Assembly (NCBI RefSeq): GCF_010078385.1
Contig: NZ_SIJC01000001.1
Location: 806,001 to 870,000 of the forward strand
Length of the DNA: 64,000 bases
Source of the DNA: Chengkuizengella sediminis
GTDB lineage: Bacteria; Bacillota; Bacilli; Paenibacillales; KCTC-33759
Direction of reading: 5' to 3'
Positions 54,175 to 64,000 of this stretch are shown piece by piece (position 1 is the first letter of the stretch; every line of letters starts with the position of its first letter). A program made the translations under genes and the position numbers. The notes under the pieces were generated by a model. It saw only the letters and a program-made list of their open reading frames with translations, was not told where the DNA came from and made no database searches.

Positions 54175-55485
54175 CTACGGTTTACTTCTACGATTTTTTT
54201 GATTTACTTTGATTTTCTCTTCCATCCCCTGCTCTGTAGCTTCATAGAGCGTTTGATTTTTAATTTTATCAGGTAAGTACTGTTGTTTCACATAATGTCC
54301 GGGGTAATCATGTGGATACTGATATCCTTTATGCCCTAATTCTTCTGATCCTTTATAATGTGTGTCTCTTAAATGTAAAGGAACTTCTGCTGATTTTAAA
54401 TTTTCTAATAAATGTGCTATTTTCGAAAGAGCATTCGGAATCGCATTCGATTTAGGACTCTCTACTGCAAATAAAATTGCCTGGGAAATGATATATCTTG
54501 ACTCAGGCCATCCTATCTTTTGATAAGCCTCCATAGCTGTTACAGATTGTACCATAGCTTGCGGGTTTGCTAATCCGATATCCTCACTACTAGCTACAAT
54601 CAATCTACGGATAAATACCATCGGATCCATACCTAACTTTTCAACTGCGTATACAAACCAAAACAATGCTGCATCACTTGAACCTCTAATACTTTTATGA
54701 AAAGCGGACAAAACATCATATTGTGTGGACTCATCAGCTTTGATCGTCGGGCGCCGAATCGATTCCTCTGCTACTTCAAGTGTTACATGTATTTTCCCAT
54801 TTGGATTGGGATGTGTTGTCATGACTGCTAGTTCTAAAGCATTTAAGGATCTTCGTATATCGCCATTTGCCATATGTGCAATATGCAGTAGCGCATCCTC
54901 ATCAACTAGGACAGGGAGAGTTCCTAAGCCTTTCCCCTCATTGGTCAAAGCTCGTCTCATAGCTTCTAACGAATGTTCATATGTTAATGTTTGTAATTCA
55001 AATAAAGTGGATCTAGAAAGCAATGCACCATTGACATGATGAAACGGGTTTTCTGTTGTTGCTCCAATCAATATGATAATCCCTTGCTCCACTGCTGGTA
55101 AAAGAGCATCTTGCCTTGATTTATTAAAGCGATGTACTTCATCTAAAAAAAGAATCGTTTTTTTGTCATACATTCGTTTGCTCATTTTTGCGTTTTCAAT
55201 CACTTCCCGCACATCTTTAACAGATGCCTCTACAGCGTTTAGTTGAACAAAATCCCCATTGGTTTGATTTGAAATGATATTTGCGAGTGTTGTTTTTCCT
55301 ACACCCGGAGGTCCGTATAAAATAATTGAAGTGATTTGATCTGCTTCAATCGCTCTTCGAAGCAACTTTCCTTCACCAACGATATGTTCTTGACCGATAT
55401 ACTCATCTAAAATTTGCGGTCGCATTCGATCTGCTAATAATTGTTGTGTAGGTTGCTCTGATTCGTTATATGAAAATAAATCCAT
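54175..55485 (-). CDS. rarA: Replication-associated recombination protein RarA (MgsA)
   Basis: 436 residues from ATG at 55485 ([33 protein letters not shown] upstream). AAA+ ATPase: Walker [12 protein letters not shown], Walker [11 protein letters not shown], sensor 1 GATTENPF, arginine-finger SRSTLFEL, followed by the tetramerisation C-terminus ([23 protein letters not shown]). It acts at stalled forks and helps recombination. Conserved near tcdA-aspS-hisS in Firmicutes. Confidence 0.95.
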   Translation of the reverse strand: MDLFSYNESEQPTQQLLADRMRPQILDEYIGQEHIVGEGKLLRRAIEADQITSIILYGPPGVGKTTLANIISNQTNGDFVQLNAVEASVKDVREVIENAKMSKRMYDKKTILFLDEVHRFNKSRQDALLPAVEQGIIILIGATTENPFHHVNGALLSRSTLFELQTLTYEHSLEAMRRALTNEGKGLGTLPVLVDEDALLHIAHMANGDIRRSLNALELAVMTTHPNPNGKIHVTLEVAEESIRRPTIKADESTQYDVLSAFHKSIRGSSDAALFWFVYAVEKLGMDPMVFIRRLIVASSEDIGLANPQAMVQSVTAMEAYQKIGWPESRYIISQAILFAVESPKSNAIPNALSKIAHLLENLKSAEVPLHLRDTHYKGSEELGHKGYQYPHDYPGHYVKQQYLPDKIKNQTLYEATEQGMEEKIKVNQKNRRSKP

Positions 55486-55709
55486 GATTTTCACTACCTT
55501 TTCCAATCAATCTATCTAAAGTGATTATATTTTATATACATTCCTGAATACTAAGACTACTATATCAAAACCTCTCTCATGAATCCAAATTTTTCGAATC
55601 AAAATGAAGTGAATCAGAAATTTTATAATTTGTACATTTTGTCTGATATAAACACACAAGCAACTACGAAGTTAAAATCATATAAATGTTAGTATAGGAG
55701 GTGATAATT

Positions 55710-55817
55710 ATGCCACATTCTAGAAAAAAAAGGAAAAAGAGAGTGAGAAAATTTGTAATATTTGCAAAGGTAATCGAAATTAAAAAGAAGAGAAAACGAA
55801 AAAAGAAACGGTATTAA
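55710..55817 (+). CDS. Very basic 35-residue peptide
   Basis: ATG at 55710 follows a nearly ideal AGGAGGTGATAATT. The 35-codon product starts MPHSRKKRKKRVRKFV and ends KKKRKRKKKRY; 20 of 35 residues are Lys or Arg, with a short apolar centre (FVIFAKVIEI). The perfect Shine-Dalgarno and the terminator-like hairpin at 55862-55884 support a real gene. It could bind nucleic acid or act in spores, but no family is recognised. Without conservation data a chance ORF remains possible. Confidence 0.6.
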   Translation: MPHSRKKRKKRVRKFVIFAKVIEIKKKRKRKKKRY

Positions 55818-56107
55818 TTTTATCTTATAATATCTATTAATTATTTTTAATAACTAACCAATATAGGGTGTTATGCACCCTATAAAAGAAATTAACAAAT
55901 TACAAGAGAATCTATTCAAAAATTTATTAATATTTGATGATTTCATAATTAATTTATAACATCTATTGGTAATACTATAATCTTTCAAACTTACGAACAC
56001 CATTAACTTCGCGCCTCTAAAATATAATCAGAATGAGGATATTTTTTAACAAATAACAATATGATTTAAACAACTGCCAATGATTTATTAAAAGGAGGTG
56101 TATTGAT
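55818..56107. other. Intergenic region before the SDR cluster
   Basis: Carries the hairpin at 55862-55884 and then about 220 bases of AT-rich DNA that must hold the promoter of the first SDR gene. No boxes can be fixed. Confidence 0.5.
55862..55884 (+). terminator. Hairpin after the basic peptide gene
   Basis: TATAGGGTG (55862-55870) and CACCCTATA (55876-55884) pair perfectly around a 5-base loop; A-rich rather than T-rich DNA follows, so it is a weak terminator or an mRNA-stabilising end. Confidence 0.55.
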
Positions 56108-57007
56108 TTGTACCCACAATATCCTTATTACGGATATAAAAAAGAAATCAGAAGGGTTCCCATTACATTTCCACCTCAGCATCAAAATGTCCACCCAGGT
56201 TTAGAATTTTTAATGGTACCAAGACCCATATCTGAAGATCCAAATTATAGAAGTGGTTATAAGTTACATAATAAAGTTGCCATCATTACGGGTGGTGACA
56301 GTGGGATTGGAAGAGCTATAGCCATCGCCTTTGCAAAAGAAGGTGCGGATATAACAATCGTTTATTTGAATGAACATCGAGACGCTGCCGAAACAAAACA
56401 TAGAGTGGAAAAATTAGGACGTAAATGTTTAGCTATCAGTGCAGATTTACGTAAGGAAGAAACATCAAAGCTAGTGATTAAACAAACGATTGACACGTTT
56501 GAAAAACTGGACATTCTTATTAATAATGCTGGTGATGTATATGCATCTAATAGCATTCTCGATATTTCATCTGAGCAACTTGAGCATACATTTAGAACGA
56601 ACATTTTTTCAATGTTTTATATGGCAAAAGCCGCCCTCCCCTATTTGAAAAATGGCAGTTCTATTATTAATACTGCTTCCATTGTAGCTTTTCAAGGAGG
56701 AAAAAACTCCATAGATTATTCTGCCTCAAAAGGAGCGGTTGTTGCTTTCACACGTTCACTTTCCTCTTCCTTAGTCCAACAAGGAATTAGAGTGAATAGT
56801 GTGGCTCCAGGACCAATCTGGACACCTCTTATTCCATCGGCCTTTTCTGCCGAACAAGTAACTGAATATGGTTTATCTTCACCGATGAATCGTGCCGGGC
56901 AGCCTTTTGAGCTTGCACCTGCATATGTATACCTAGCATCAGACGACTCCAGATATGTTACAGGTCAAAGCATTCATGTAAATGGTGGAAACATATTAAA
57001 TACTTGA
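56108..57007 (+). CDS. SDR family oxidoreductase, tandem copy 1
   Basis: 299 residues from a TTG with AAAGGAGGTGTATTGAT upstream. N-terminal Tyr/Pro-rich tail (YPQYPYYGYKK) and FPPQHQNVHPG, then a classical short-chain dehydrogenase: cofactor motif TGGDSGIG (61-68), NNAG (139-142), Asn165, Ser191, Tyr204 and Lys208 in YSASK. The C-terminal YVYLASDDSRYVTGQSIHVNGG is typical. Same layout as the Bacillus YhdF/YhxC-type stress dehydrogenases, NAD(P)-dependent and cytoplasmic. First of three near-identical tandem genes. Confidence 0.92.
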   Translation: MYPQYPYYGYKKEIRRVPITFPPQHQNVHPGLEFLMVPRPISEDPNYRSGYKLHNKVAIITGGDSGIGRAIAIAFAKEGADITIVYLNEHRDAAETKHRVEKLGRKCLAISADLRKEETSKLVIKQTIDTFEKLDILINNAGDVYASNSILDISSEQLEHTFRTNIFSMFYMAKAALPYLKNGSSIINTASIVAFQGGKNSIDYSASKGAVVAFTRSLSSSLVQQGIRVNSVAPGPIWTPLIPSAFSAEQVTEYGLSSPMNRAGQPFELAPAYVYLASDDSRYVTGQSIHVNGGNILNT

Positions 57008-57124
57008 TACTCGGATATTAAAAGGATATCAATTCAAGAACTTAATATAACACATGATGAAAGATAATATAATAAGCAGGAACTTTTTGAATACATATGA
57101 TATAAACGTCAGGGGGCGATAATT

Positions 57125-58024
57125 TTGTACCCACAATATCCTTATTACGGATATAAAGAAGAAGTCAAGAGGGTTCCTATTGCTTTTCCACCTCAGCATC
57201 AAAGTGTCCATCCAGGTCTAGAATATTTAATGGTGCCAAGACCCATATCTGAAGATCCAAATTACCGAAGTAGTTATAAGCTGCAAAATAAAGTCGCCAT
57301 CATTACGGGTGGAGATAGTGGAATTGGAAGAGCTATAGCTATTGCTTTTGCAAAAGAAGGTGCCGATATAACAAACGTTTATTTGAATGAGCACCGAGAT
57401 GCATCTGAAACAAAACAAAGAGTGGAAAGTTTAGGACGAAAATGTTTATCTATTAGTGCAGATTTACGTAAGGAAGAAACATCAAAGCTAGTGATCGAAA
57501 AAACGATCAACACGTTTGGAAAATTGGACATTCTCATAAATAATGCCGCTGTTCAATTTGTACAAAATAGCATCCTAGATATATCATCTGAGCAGCTTGA
57601 GAATACATTTCGAACGAACGTTTTTTCAATTTTTCATATGACAAAAGCTGCCCTCCCCTATTTGAAAAATGGCAGTTCTATTATTAATACTGCTTCCATT
57701 GTAGCTTTTCAAGGAGAAAAGTTATTATTAGATTATTCTGCCTCAAAAGGGGCAGTTGTTGCTTTCACACGTTCACTTTCCTCATCCCTAGTTCAACAAG
57801 GAATTAGAGTGAATAGTGTGGCGCCAGGGCCCGTTTGGACACCGTTTGTTCCATCTAGCCTTTCTGCTGAACAAGTCACAGAATTTGGCTTGTTTACACC
57901 AATGAAACGTGCCGCACAACCTTTTGAGCTTGCACCTGCTTACGTATATTTAGCATCAGACGACTCCAGATATGTTACAGGTCAAAGCATTCATGTAAAC
58001 GGTGGAGTCATATTAAACACTTGA
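57125..58024 (+). CDS. SDR family oxidoreductase, tandem copy 2
   Basis: 299 residues, TTG start after AGGGGGCGATAATT. Colinear with copy 1 and very similar along the whole length, including the unusual N-terminal YPQYPYYGYKEE. TGGDSGIG, Ser, Tyr and Lys (YSASK) are kept, but NNAG reads NNAA, which may alter the structural water chain. QPFELAPAYVYLASDD is unchanged. 117 bases after copy 1. Confidence 0.92.
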   Translation: MYPQYPYYGYKEEVKRVPIAFPPQHQSVHPGLEYLMVPRPISEDPNYRSSYKLQNKVAIITGGDSGIGRAIAIAFAKEGADITNVYLNEHRDASETKQRVESLGRKCLSISADLRKEETSKLVIEKTINTFGKLDILINNAAVQFVQNSILDISSEQLENTFRTNVFSIFHMTKAALPYLKNGSSIINTASIVAFQGEKLLLDYSASKGAVVAFTRSLSSSLVQQGIRVNSVAPGPVWTPFVPSSLSAEQVTEFGLFTPMKRAAQPFELAPAYVYLASDDSRYVTGQSIHVNGGVILNT

Positions 58025-58093
58025 TACGGCTATGTTTATATGAAATAGAAAATAACGAGCGTCTATTAAATTTATTAACTGGAGGGGATGAAT

Positions 58094-58993
58094 TTGTATC
58101 CACAATATCCTTATTACGGATATAAAGAAGAGGTTAAAAGGGTTCCCATTAGTTTTCCACCTCAGCATCAAAATTTCCGTCCAGGCTTGGAATATATAAT
58201 GGTTCCGAGACCCATATCTGAAAACCCAAGTTACCAAAGTGGTGATAAATTATATAATAAAGTCGCCATCATTACCGGTGGAGATAGCGGAATTGGAAGA
58301 GCCACTGCCATTGTTTTTGCAAAAGAAGGTGCGAATATAGCCATTGTATATTTGAATGAGCACCGAGATGCAGCCGAAACAAAACAAAGAGTCGAAAACT
58401 TAGGAAGACAATGTTTAACAATCAGTGGGGATTTACGCAAAGAAGATACGTCACAACAAGTGATCAAACAAACAATCGACAAGTTTGGAAAATTGGATAT
58501 TCTCGTCAATAATGTGGGTACTGGTTATATAACACATAACATTCTCGATATATCATCGGAACAACTTGAGGAAATATTCAGCACGAACATTTTTTCCTTT
58601 TTTCATATGACAAAAGCAGCGCTCCCCTATTTGAAAAGTGGCAGTTCTATTATTAATACCTCATCCATTGCAAACTTTCAAGGATATGAATTCTCAATAG
58701 ATTATGCTGCCTCAAAAGGGGCAATTGTTACATTTACACGTTCACTTTCCTTATCGTTAATCCAACAAGGAATAAGAGTGAATAATGTGGCGCCAGGACC
58801 CGTTTGGACACCATTAATTCCATCAAGCTATTCTGCTGAACAAGCAAGTGAACATGGTGTGAATACACCAATGAAACGCGCCGCTCAGCCTTTTGAGCTT
58901 GCACCTGCTTACGTATATTTAGCATCAGATGACTCCAGATATGTTTCAGGTCAAACCATTCATGTAAACGGAGGAGTCATATTAAATACTTGA
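58094..58993 (+). CDS. SDR family oxidoreductase, tandem copy 3
   Basis: 299 residues from TTG at 58094; an ATG six bases earlier is directly next to GGAGGGG and too close to be used, while the TTG has normal spacing and matches the starts of copies 1 and 2. More diverged: NNAG reads NNVG, and the Ser strand is NTSSIANFQG, with YAASKGA for YSASKGA. Catalytic Ser, Tyr and Lys are kept. A bidirectional terminator follows. The different substrate-loop residues suggest it may have diverged in substrate. Confidence 0.92.
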   Translation: MYPQYPYYGYKEEVKRVPISFPPQHQNFRPGLEYIMVPRPISENPSYQSGDKLYNKVAIITGGDSGIGRATAIVFAKEGANIAIVYLNEHRDAAETKQRVENLGRQCLTISGDLRKEDTSQQVIKQTIDKFGKLDILVNNVGTGYITHNILDISSEQLEEIFSTNIFSFFHMTKAALPYLKSGSSIINTSSIANFQGYEFSIDYAASKGAIVTFTRSLSLSLIQQGIRVNNVAPGPVWTPLIPSSYSAEQASEHGVNTPMKRAAQPFELAPAYVYLASDDSRYVSGQTIHVNGGVILNT

Positions 58994-58996
58994 ATG

Positions 58997-59022
58997 AAAA
59001 AAAGAGCCTTAAGCTCTTTTTT
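58997..59022. terminator. Bidirectional terminator between SDR cluster and tcdA
   Basis: AAAAAGAGC and GCTCTTTTTT pair around CTTAA; A-tract on one side and T-tract on the other serve the converging SDR and tcdA transcripts. Confidence 0.85.
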
Positions 59023-59051
59023 AAATTACATTAATATTTAACTATCAATTT

Positions 59052-59819
59052 TCAATATTTTCGCTGTACCTTAAGATCATTTGCAGCCAATAAATCCTTT
59101 ACAACTTCACTTGCCATGATCAAACCTGAAACGGAAGGTACGAAAGCGTTGCTAGAAGGTGGATGCTTCGCTTTACGAATTTCCGGTGCATTTTCAGGAA
59201 CAATTTCATCTGTCACCTCTTCCAAAGGAACAATAGGTGGCTCCTTTGAATATACAACTTTTACACCTTTGTAAATTCTATCTTTTCTAAGTTTTTGACG
59301 AATGACTCTGGCGATCGGGTCCATTGAAGTTTTAGAAATATCCGTCACTTCAAATTGAGTCGGATCCATTTTATTTGCAGCGCCCATACTAGAGATCACT
59401 TGAATTTTTCGTTGTAAACACTGTTTAATTAGATGTATTTTGTAAGAAATTGTATCTGATGCATCCACAACATAATCTAATGGTGTTTCGAAAAATGTTT
59501 CATATGTTTCTTCAGTGTAAAACATATTCAAAGCAATCACATCACACTCAGGATTTATTAATCCAATGCGTTCTTTCATCAGTTCAGCTTTAGATTGTCC
59601 AACAGTTGTCGTTAAGGCATGAATTTGTCGATTAATATTCGTAATATCCACTACGTCCTTATCAACTAATATGATTCGACCAACACCAGAACGAGCGAGT
59701 GCTTCAGCTGCAAAGGAACCAACACCACCAATACCTAAAACCGCTACCGTACTATTTTTCATTATTTCTAGCCCTTTTTTACCGATGGCTAATTCATTTC
59801 TTGAAAACTGGTGAAGCAT
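59052..59819 (-). CDS. tcdA: tRNA threonylcarbamoyladenosine dehydratase TcdA (CsdL/YrvM)
   Basis: 255 residues. E1-like fold: ATP-binding GIGGVGSFAAEALARSGVG, LVDKDVVDITNINRQ, and the DYVVDASDT region; C-terminal helix binding the membrane is not evident. It cyclises t6A37 of tRNA to ct6A. 15 bases after aspS and after hisS, the standard Bacillales order hisS-aspS-yrvM, so it is part of the T-box operon. Confidence 0.92.
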   Translation of the reverse strand: MLHQFSRNELAIGKKGLEIMKNSTVAVLGIGGVGSFAAEALARSGVGRIILVDKDVVDITNINRQIHALTTTVGQSKAELMKERIGLINPECDVIALNMFYTEETYETFFETPLDYVVDASDTISYKIHLIKQCLQRKIQVISSMGAANKMDPTQFEVTDISKTSMDPIARVIRQKLRKDRIYKGVKVVYSKEPPIVPLEEVTDEIVPENAPEIRKAKHPPSSNAFVPSVSGLIMASEVVKDLLAANDLKVQRKY

Positions 59820-59834
59820 ATATATCTTTCCTTT

Positions 59835-61616
59835 CTAGTTATTGCCAGCCTCTTGTTTGATTGCCAGACGAATAGATAAATCATCTAACTGATGCTGACC
59901 AACTTCAGAAGGTGCATCACTTAATAAATCTGTTGAACTTGCAGTTTTTGGAAATGCAATCGTTTCACGAAGGTTAGAACTTCCAGCTAACAACATGATT
60001 AAACGGTCAAAACCAAAGGCAATCCCACCATGAGGAGGTGTACCATATTCAAATGCATCTAATAAGAAACCAAATTGCTCTTGAGACTCTTCTTTAGAAA
60101 ACCCTAGTGCACTAAACATTTTTTCCTGAATCTCTTTTTGATAAATACGCATGGAACCACCGCCGACTTCGTAACCATTTAAAACAAGGTCATAAGCTTG
60201 TGCTCGAATCTCTCCTGGTTCTGTATCAAAAAGATGTACATCTTCTACTTTTGGACGTGTAAACGGATGATGTAATGCTACATAACGTTTTTCTTCTTCC
60301 ACGTATTCAACTAGAGGAAAATCAACGACCCAAGCAAATTTAAATTGTGATTCATCAATTAAACCTAAATCTTTCCCTATTTTCAAACGTAAGTTTCCTA
60401 ACACATCTGCAACTACTTTTTTCGTATCTGCAGAGAATAGAAGTAAATCACCATCTTCAGCTTGTAATCTTTCCTTCAATGCTGCTAACTCCTCTTCACT
60501 GAAAAACTTAACGATAGGTCCCTTCATCTCACCATTTTTCACTTGAATCCAAGCAAGTCCCTTTGCTCCATAACGAGCAGCATAAGGTCCTAAGTCATCA
60601 ATTTCCTTACGACTCCATGTACCGCAGCCTTTTGCATTAAGAGCTTTTACTTGTCCTCCTTTAGCTACTACACTTGCAAATACTTTCACGCCAGAATTTA
60701 CAACTAGATCCGATAAATCCACTAATTCTAAACCAAAACGAAGATCTGGTTTATCTGAGCCGTACTTATCCATCGCTTCAGCATATGTCAAACGTTGAAA
60801 AGGACGTGGGATTTCAACACCTTTTAATTCTTTAAACAAACGTACCGTGAGTTCTTCCATCATGTCTTGTAACTGCTCTTCAGATATGAATGAAGTTTCA
60901 ATATCCACCTGTGTAAACTCTGGTTGACGGTCCGCTCTCAAATCTTCATCACGGAAACAACGAGCAATTTGATAATAACGCTCAACTCCCCCAACCATTA
61001 ACATCTGTTTAAATAATTGAGGAGATTGTGGAAGTGCAAAGAACTTTCCGTCTTGTACACGACTTGGAACCAGATAGTCACGAGCACCTTCGGGAGTACT
61101 TTTTGTCAAAATTGGCGTTTCTATTTCTAAAAAATCTTTTTCATCTAAGAAGTCACGGAAAATCTTCGCAGCTTTCGAACGAAGTTTTAACGTTTTTTGC
61201 ATTTCTGGTCTACGAAGATCTAAATAACGATATTTCAAACGTAAAACTTCATCCACTTCAATACCATCTTCAATAAAAAATGGCGGATTTTTCGCTTCGT
61301 TTAAAATTTCTATTTCAGAAACTTGTACTTCTATTTCACCAGTTGGAAGATTCGGATTTAACGTTTCTTCATCTCTTTCAACAACCTTCCCTTTCACTGC
61401 TAAAACATACTCATTTCTAGCCTTATCCCCAGTTTGAAGCGCTTCTCCCGAAAAATCAGGGTTAAATACGACTTGCATAAGCCCTGAGCGATCTCGTAGA
61501 TCGATAAACAAAACGCCACCTAAATCTCTTCTTCTTTGTACCCATCCGTTTAATATGACGGTATCTCCTACGTTTGCTTTAGTTAAAGATCCGCATTGAT
61601 GTGTTTTTAGCATCAT
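59835..61616 (-). CDS. aspS: Aspartyl-tRNA synthetase
   Basis: 593 residues, bacterial type. OB-fold anticodon domain ([27 protein letters not shown]), class II motif 2 ([20 protein letters not shown]), GAD insertion, and motif 3 ([15 protein letters not shown]). It charges tRNA-Asp. The start at 61616 is one base from the hisS stop, with GGGGGAAACATGTAA as its site within the hisS end: tight translational coupling. Second gene of the T-box-led operon. Confidence 0.97.
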   Translation of the reverse strand: MMLKTHQCGSLTKANVGDTVILNGWVQRRRDLGGVLFIDLRDRSGLMQVVFNPDFSGEALQTGDKARNEYVLAVKGKVVERDEETLNPNLPTGEIEVQVSEIEILNEAKNPPFFIEDGIEVDEVLRLKYRYLDLRRPEMQKTLKLRSKAAKIFRDFLDEKDFLEIETPILTKSTPEGARDYLVPSRVQDGKFFALPQSPQLFKQMLMVGGVERYYQIARCFRDEDLRADRQPEFTQVDIETSFISEEQLQDMMEELTVRLFKELKGVEIPRPFQRLTYAEAMDKYGSDKPDLRFGLELVDLSDLVVNSGVKVFASVVAKGGQVKALNAKGCGTWSRKEIDDLGPYAARYGAKGLAWIQVKNGEMKGPIVKFFSEEELAALKERLQAEDGDLLLFSADTKKVVADVLGNLRLKIGKDLGLIDESQFKFAWVVDFPLVEYVEEEKRYVALHHPFTRPKVEDVHLFDTEPGEIRAQAYDLVLNGYEVGGGSMRIYQKEIQEKMFSALGFSKEESQEQFGFLLDAFEYGTPPHGGIAFGFDRLIMLLAGSSNLRETIAFPKTASSTDLLSDAPSEVGQHQLDDLSIRLAIKQEAGNN

Positions 61617-61617
61617 T

Positions 61618-62886
61618 TTACATGTTTCCCCCTTTAGTTATTTTTATCATTTCTTCAACAAATTTTTCTAGCACAATGGTTTTTTGCTCTCGTGATTCTA
61701 ATGTTTTTAGAACAATTTCACCTCGTTCTAATTCTTCATCACCTAGAATGGCTGCATATTTTACTTTTTGTCGATCGGCTGATTTTAATTGGGCTTTCAT
61801 TTTTTTACCTAAATAATCTTTTTCTGCTCTTATTCCTGCCTGCCTTAATTCATATAAAACCTTTACACATTTTTCTTCTGCTTGATCTCCCAGCCCAACT
61901 AAATACACATCCAAAAGATTTTCTTCAGGGATTTGAACATTTTGATGATCTAAAATAAGTAATACTCTTTCCAAACCAATTCCAAAACCAACACCAGGTT
62001 GATCCTGTCCTCCAATTTGTTCAACAAGACCATTATATCGACCACCCGCAGCTATCGTATCAATCGCTCCAATGCCTTTAGCTTTATATTCAAAAACAGT
62101 ATCTGTATAATAATCTAACCCGCGTACCATTCGTGGATTGATTTCAAACTTTACATCCATCTCTGTAAGATACTTTTGCACCTTTTCAAAGTGGATCATA
62201 CTTTCCTCATCTAAGCTATCTAAAATGGAAGGGGCTCCACCAAAATATTGTTGATCTTTCTTACAATCAAGGATGCGTAATGGATTTCTATCAAATCTAG
62301 ACTGACAATCGTTACATAACTGTTCTTTCACAGGAGTAAGAAATTCCTGCAACTTTTCACGATAGTTAGCTCGACTCTGTTGATTCCCAATCGAATTTAA
62401 TTCCACCTTCACACCTTGCAATCCTAAATCTTTAAAAAAGCTATAGCCAAGTGATATCACTTCTGCATCAATAGCTGGATCAATGGAGCCGAAAACCTCT
62501 ACTCCAAATTGATGAAACTGGCGAAACCGACCACTTTGCGGTTGCTCATACCGAAACTTTGGACCGATATAATATAGTTTTTGTAAATCAGGTTCGCCAT
62601 ATAGTTTGTTCTCAATATAAGCTCGAACAACTCCCGCTGTACCTTCAGGTCTAAGGGCCATATTTCGATCGCCTTTGTCCTTAAACGTGTACATTTCCTT
62701 TTCTACAACGTCAGTTGTTTCACCAACACTACGAATAAACAACTCTGTTTGTTCAAAAATGGGTGTGCGGATTTCTTTATAATTAAAACGATGGCACCAA
62801 TCCCTAGCTTTTTTCTCAACATACTGCCACTTTTCTACAACACCAGGTATGAAATCCTGTGTGCCTTTTGGTTTTTGATATCTCAA
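61618..62886 (-). CDS. hisS: Histidyl-tRNA synthetase
   Basis: 422 residues from a TTG at 62886 (AGGAGGGAACAAGG upstream). Class II core: motif 1 region (GTQDFIPG), motif 2 [12 protein letters not shown] and [20 protein letters not shown], HisA-type [11 protein letters not shown] and [13 protein letters not shown], motif 3 [13 protein letters not shown]. The C-terminal anticodon domain is present. First gene of the hisS-aspS-tcdA operon, controlled by the T-box leader upstream. Confidence 0.97.
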   Translation of the reverse strand: MRYQKPKGTQDFIPGVVEKWQYVEKKARDWCHRFNYKEIRTPIFEQTELFIRSVGETTDVVEKEMYTFKDKGDRNMALRPEGTAGVVRAYIENKLYGEPDLQKLYYIGPKFRYEQPQSGRFRQFHQFGVEVFGSIDPAIDAEVISLGYSFFKDLGLQGVKVELNSIGNQQSRANYREKLQEFLTPVKEQLCNDCQSRFDRNPLRILDCKKDQQYFGGAPSILDSLDEESMIHFEKVQKYLTEMDVKFEINPRMVRGLDYYTDTVFEYKAKGIGAIDTIAAGGRYNGLVEQIGGQDQPGVGFGIGLERVLLILDHQNVQIPEENLLDVYLVGLGDQAEEKCVKVLYELRQAGIRAEKDYLGKKMKAQLKSADRQKVKYAAILGDEELERGEIVLKTLESREQKTIVLEKFVEEMIKITKGGNM

Positions 62887-63038
62887 CCTTGTTCCCTCCT
62901 AACTCTTATTCATCAAATCATTTATAAATTTAATATGTATAAGTGATTTGCTTTTAATTAGTGACTTTTGCGGGTTGTGCAAGTGGAACGTTTAAAAGCA
63001 AACACGATACAACTATTCAATTTATAAATGGAAATTAA

Positions 63039-63345
63039 AAAATCTCCCACCCCTGATCATTATTATCAGGGACGAGAGATTGAAACAACAATAAACACCC
63101 GTGGTACCACCCACATTTAGGATATATATCCTACACTTTCGGTTAACGCCCGTATACGCCACACAGCTACCAAGAATTCATTACTAATCAATAACGTTTC
63201 CTCTTCGCTGTAAGTTCTCAGGGAGGTCTTTTCATTCAGTTTCATAAGGATGTTTACAGCCTTTGACATCCCTCTCTAGGTATGAAGCTCTGAATTAATT
63301 TGTCCCTTCATAGAATCAGCCAACATATTCTAATTTTCACATTAA
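63039..63345 (-). promoter_or_regulatory. T-box riboswitch leader of hisS-aspS
   Basis: On the minus strand the invariant antiterminator sequence GGGTGGTACCACGGGTGT lies at 63112-63095, followed by the terminator stem at 63081-63041 (AATCTCTCG...CGAGAGATT type, with CCCTGAT/ATCAGGG inside) and a T-run. The 5' part contains AGAGAGGGATGT/ACATCC, which fits stem I. T-boxes read the charging state of a tRNA. I could not fix the specifier codon reliably; His or Asp is expected from the genes controlled. Confidence 0.92.
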
Positions 63346-63350
63346 CAATG

Positions 63351-63379
63351 ATTTTAATATGGTTAGGTCTTAATGTCAA
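63351..63379 (-). promoter_or_regulatory. Sigma-A promoter of the hisS operon
   Basis: On the minus strand TTGACA (63379-63374), 17 bases, TAAAAT (63356-63351), just upstream of the T-box leader. Near-consensus, so expression is controlled mostly by the riboswitch. Confidence 0.8.
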
Positions 63380-63407
63380 GCATTACACTAAAGTATAAAA
63401 GAATGTT

Positions 63408-63998
63408 TTAGAAAAAGTCCATAAAGTAAGTTGTTTTTTTAGGAATCAAAAATTCAAATTCATGTATTTTTTCCTTCGGTCCTTTAATTTTATCAAGTTT
63501 AAATAAAGTCTCTACACTCTGATAACCTGATAACAAACTACTTAGTGTTTGAATTGAACAATGAATAGAGTGATCCACCATTTCATGTTGTGCACAAAAA
63601 GAAACTTTATTTACTCTAGCTTTTCCATTTTCATCAATTTGTATATCAAACAAACCATCATTCCATTCAGCAAATTCATCTTTCACAGTGATCATGAACT
63701 CTTGTTTTACTCCTGAAGCATAAAATGGATAAGCACGAAGAAATTGCTCAACATCAACAATGCGCATCATAAAGTAACTAATGATTTCTTGATCAAAACT
63801 TGGGTTCTCTAAAATTACAGAAAGTGGATCATTAGATGGAGCAATCATTTGAACCTTTTCAATCATTGAATCATGTTGATTAATCAACCTCCAAAGTTGC
63901 ATTCGAGCGGATTCATTTAAAAAAACCATCTCCTTAACTTTCATTTCACGATTTTTCACTTTATATAATAAATAGCCTTCAGGTTTCCCGGAGTCATT
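63408..63998 (-). CDS. Eis-like GNAT acetyltransferase, partial (5' end outside window)
   Basis: The reading frame is open to the right edge (NDSGKPEGYLLYKVKNREMK is in frame beyond the first Met), so 197 residues of the C-terminal part are seen. The pattern GYLLYKV, LNESARMQLWRLINQHDSMIEKVQM, LRAYPFYASG and the ending FEFLIPKKTTYFMDFF match the Eis type: a GNAT core, a second GNAT-like domain and an SCP2-like C-terminus (about the last 100 residues) ending in the free carboxyl aromatic tail. In some relatives it acetylates aminoglycosides; substrate here unknown. The acetyl-CoA loop lies outside the window. Confidence 0.8.
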   Translation of the reverse strand, partial: NDSGKPEGYLLYKVKNREMKVKEMVFLNESARMQLWRLINQHDSMIEKVQMIAPSNDPLSVILENPSFDQEIISYFMMRIVDVEQFLRAYPFYASGVKQEFMITVKDEFAEWNDGLFDIQIDENGKARVNKVSFCAQHEMVDHSIHCSIQTLSSLLSGYQSVETLFKLDKIKGPKEKIHEFEFLIPKKTTYFMDFF

Positions 63999-64000
63999 AT

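Overview
The window is AT-rich chromosomal DNA of a low-GC, Gram-positive, endospore-forming type bacterium (Bacillales). The evidence is the classical backbone T-box-hisS-aspS-tcdA ... rarA ... cymR-cysteine desulfurase-yrrD ... alaS-ireB-ruvX-yrzB-mltG-trmR-trhP1-trhP2, strong AGGAGG-type ribosome binding sites, frequent TTG/GTG starts, a T-box leader, a LysM protein and lipobox signals. A Paenibacillaceae-like member of Bacillales is my best guess; the sequence alone does not fix the genus. I see no tRNA, rRNA or CRISPR array.

Layout. (1) 1-8.99 kb: the 5' part of a secreted helical pore-forming-toxin-like protein (HBL/Nhe/ClyA type) cut by the window edge, then a run of minus-strand accessory enzymes: nucleotidyltransferase, methyltransferase, a frameshifted double-Nudix gene, alpha/beta hydrolase, two GNATs, a membrane-anchored M1 peptidase, a HIT-gene remnant and the old yellow enzyme NamA. 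(2) 9.1-11.5 kb: tryptophanase and a TetR regulator, with a palindrome on the tryptophanase promoter. (3) 11.5-23.2 kb: minus-strand housekeeping and accessory enzymes (HAD, ZIP transporter, HEAT-repeat protein, Nudix, VanZ, VOC, RpiA, YebC/PmpR, isochorismatase, DinB) and decayed DNA around 17.2-19.2 kb. (4) 23.3-30.2 kb: a highly acidic lipoprotein; then an apparent envelope-associated system made of a phospholipase D-like membrane protein, sensor kinase and LuxR-type response regulator in one operon, and a neighbouring operon of a small membrane protein, a DUF2157 protein and a GDYXXLXY protein. Both operons carry the same 25-bp site with the inverted repeat GTACTA-N8-TAGTAC, so the response regulator probably controls both. 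(5) 30.2-31.8 kb: pirin and a MarR regulator. (6) 31.9-44.2 kb: the conserved tRNA-modification, cell-wall and translation backbone. (7) 44.5-54 kb: mnmA, then an accessory island with a decayed IS110 element (candidate bridge RNA), dispersed hairpin repeats and single-gene cassettes (DUF2178-type/XRE/oxidoreductase, Nudix, TPR-esterase, DUF6143-like, GNAT). (8) 54-64 kb: aldolase, rarA, a 35-residue very basic ORF, three tandem SDR paralogues, tcdA, aspS, hisS with its T-box, and a partial Eis-like acetyltransferase at the right edge.

The most interesting items are the shared operator linking the two-component/phospholipase D operon to the DUF2157/GDYXXLXY operon, the truncated HBL-like toxin, the IS110 element lying against a hairpin repeat with a foldable leader, the tiny basic ORF and the SDR triplication.
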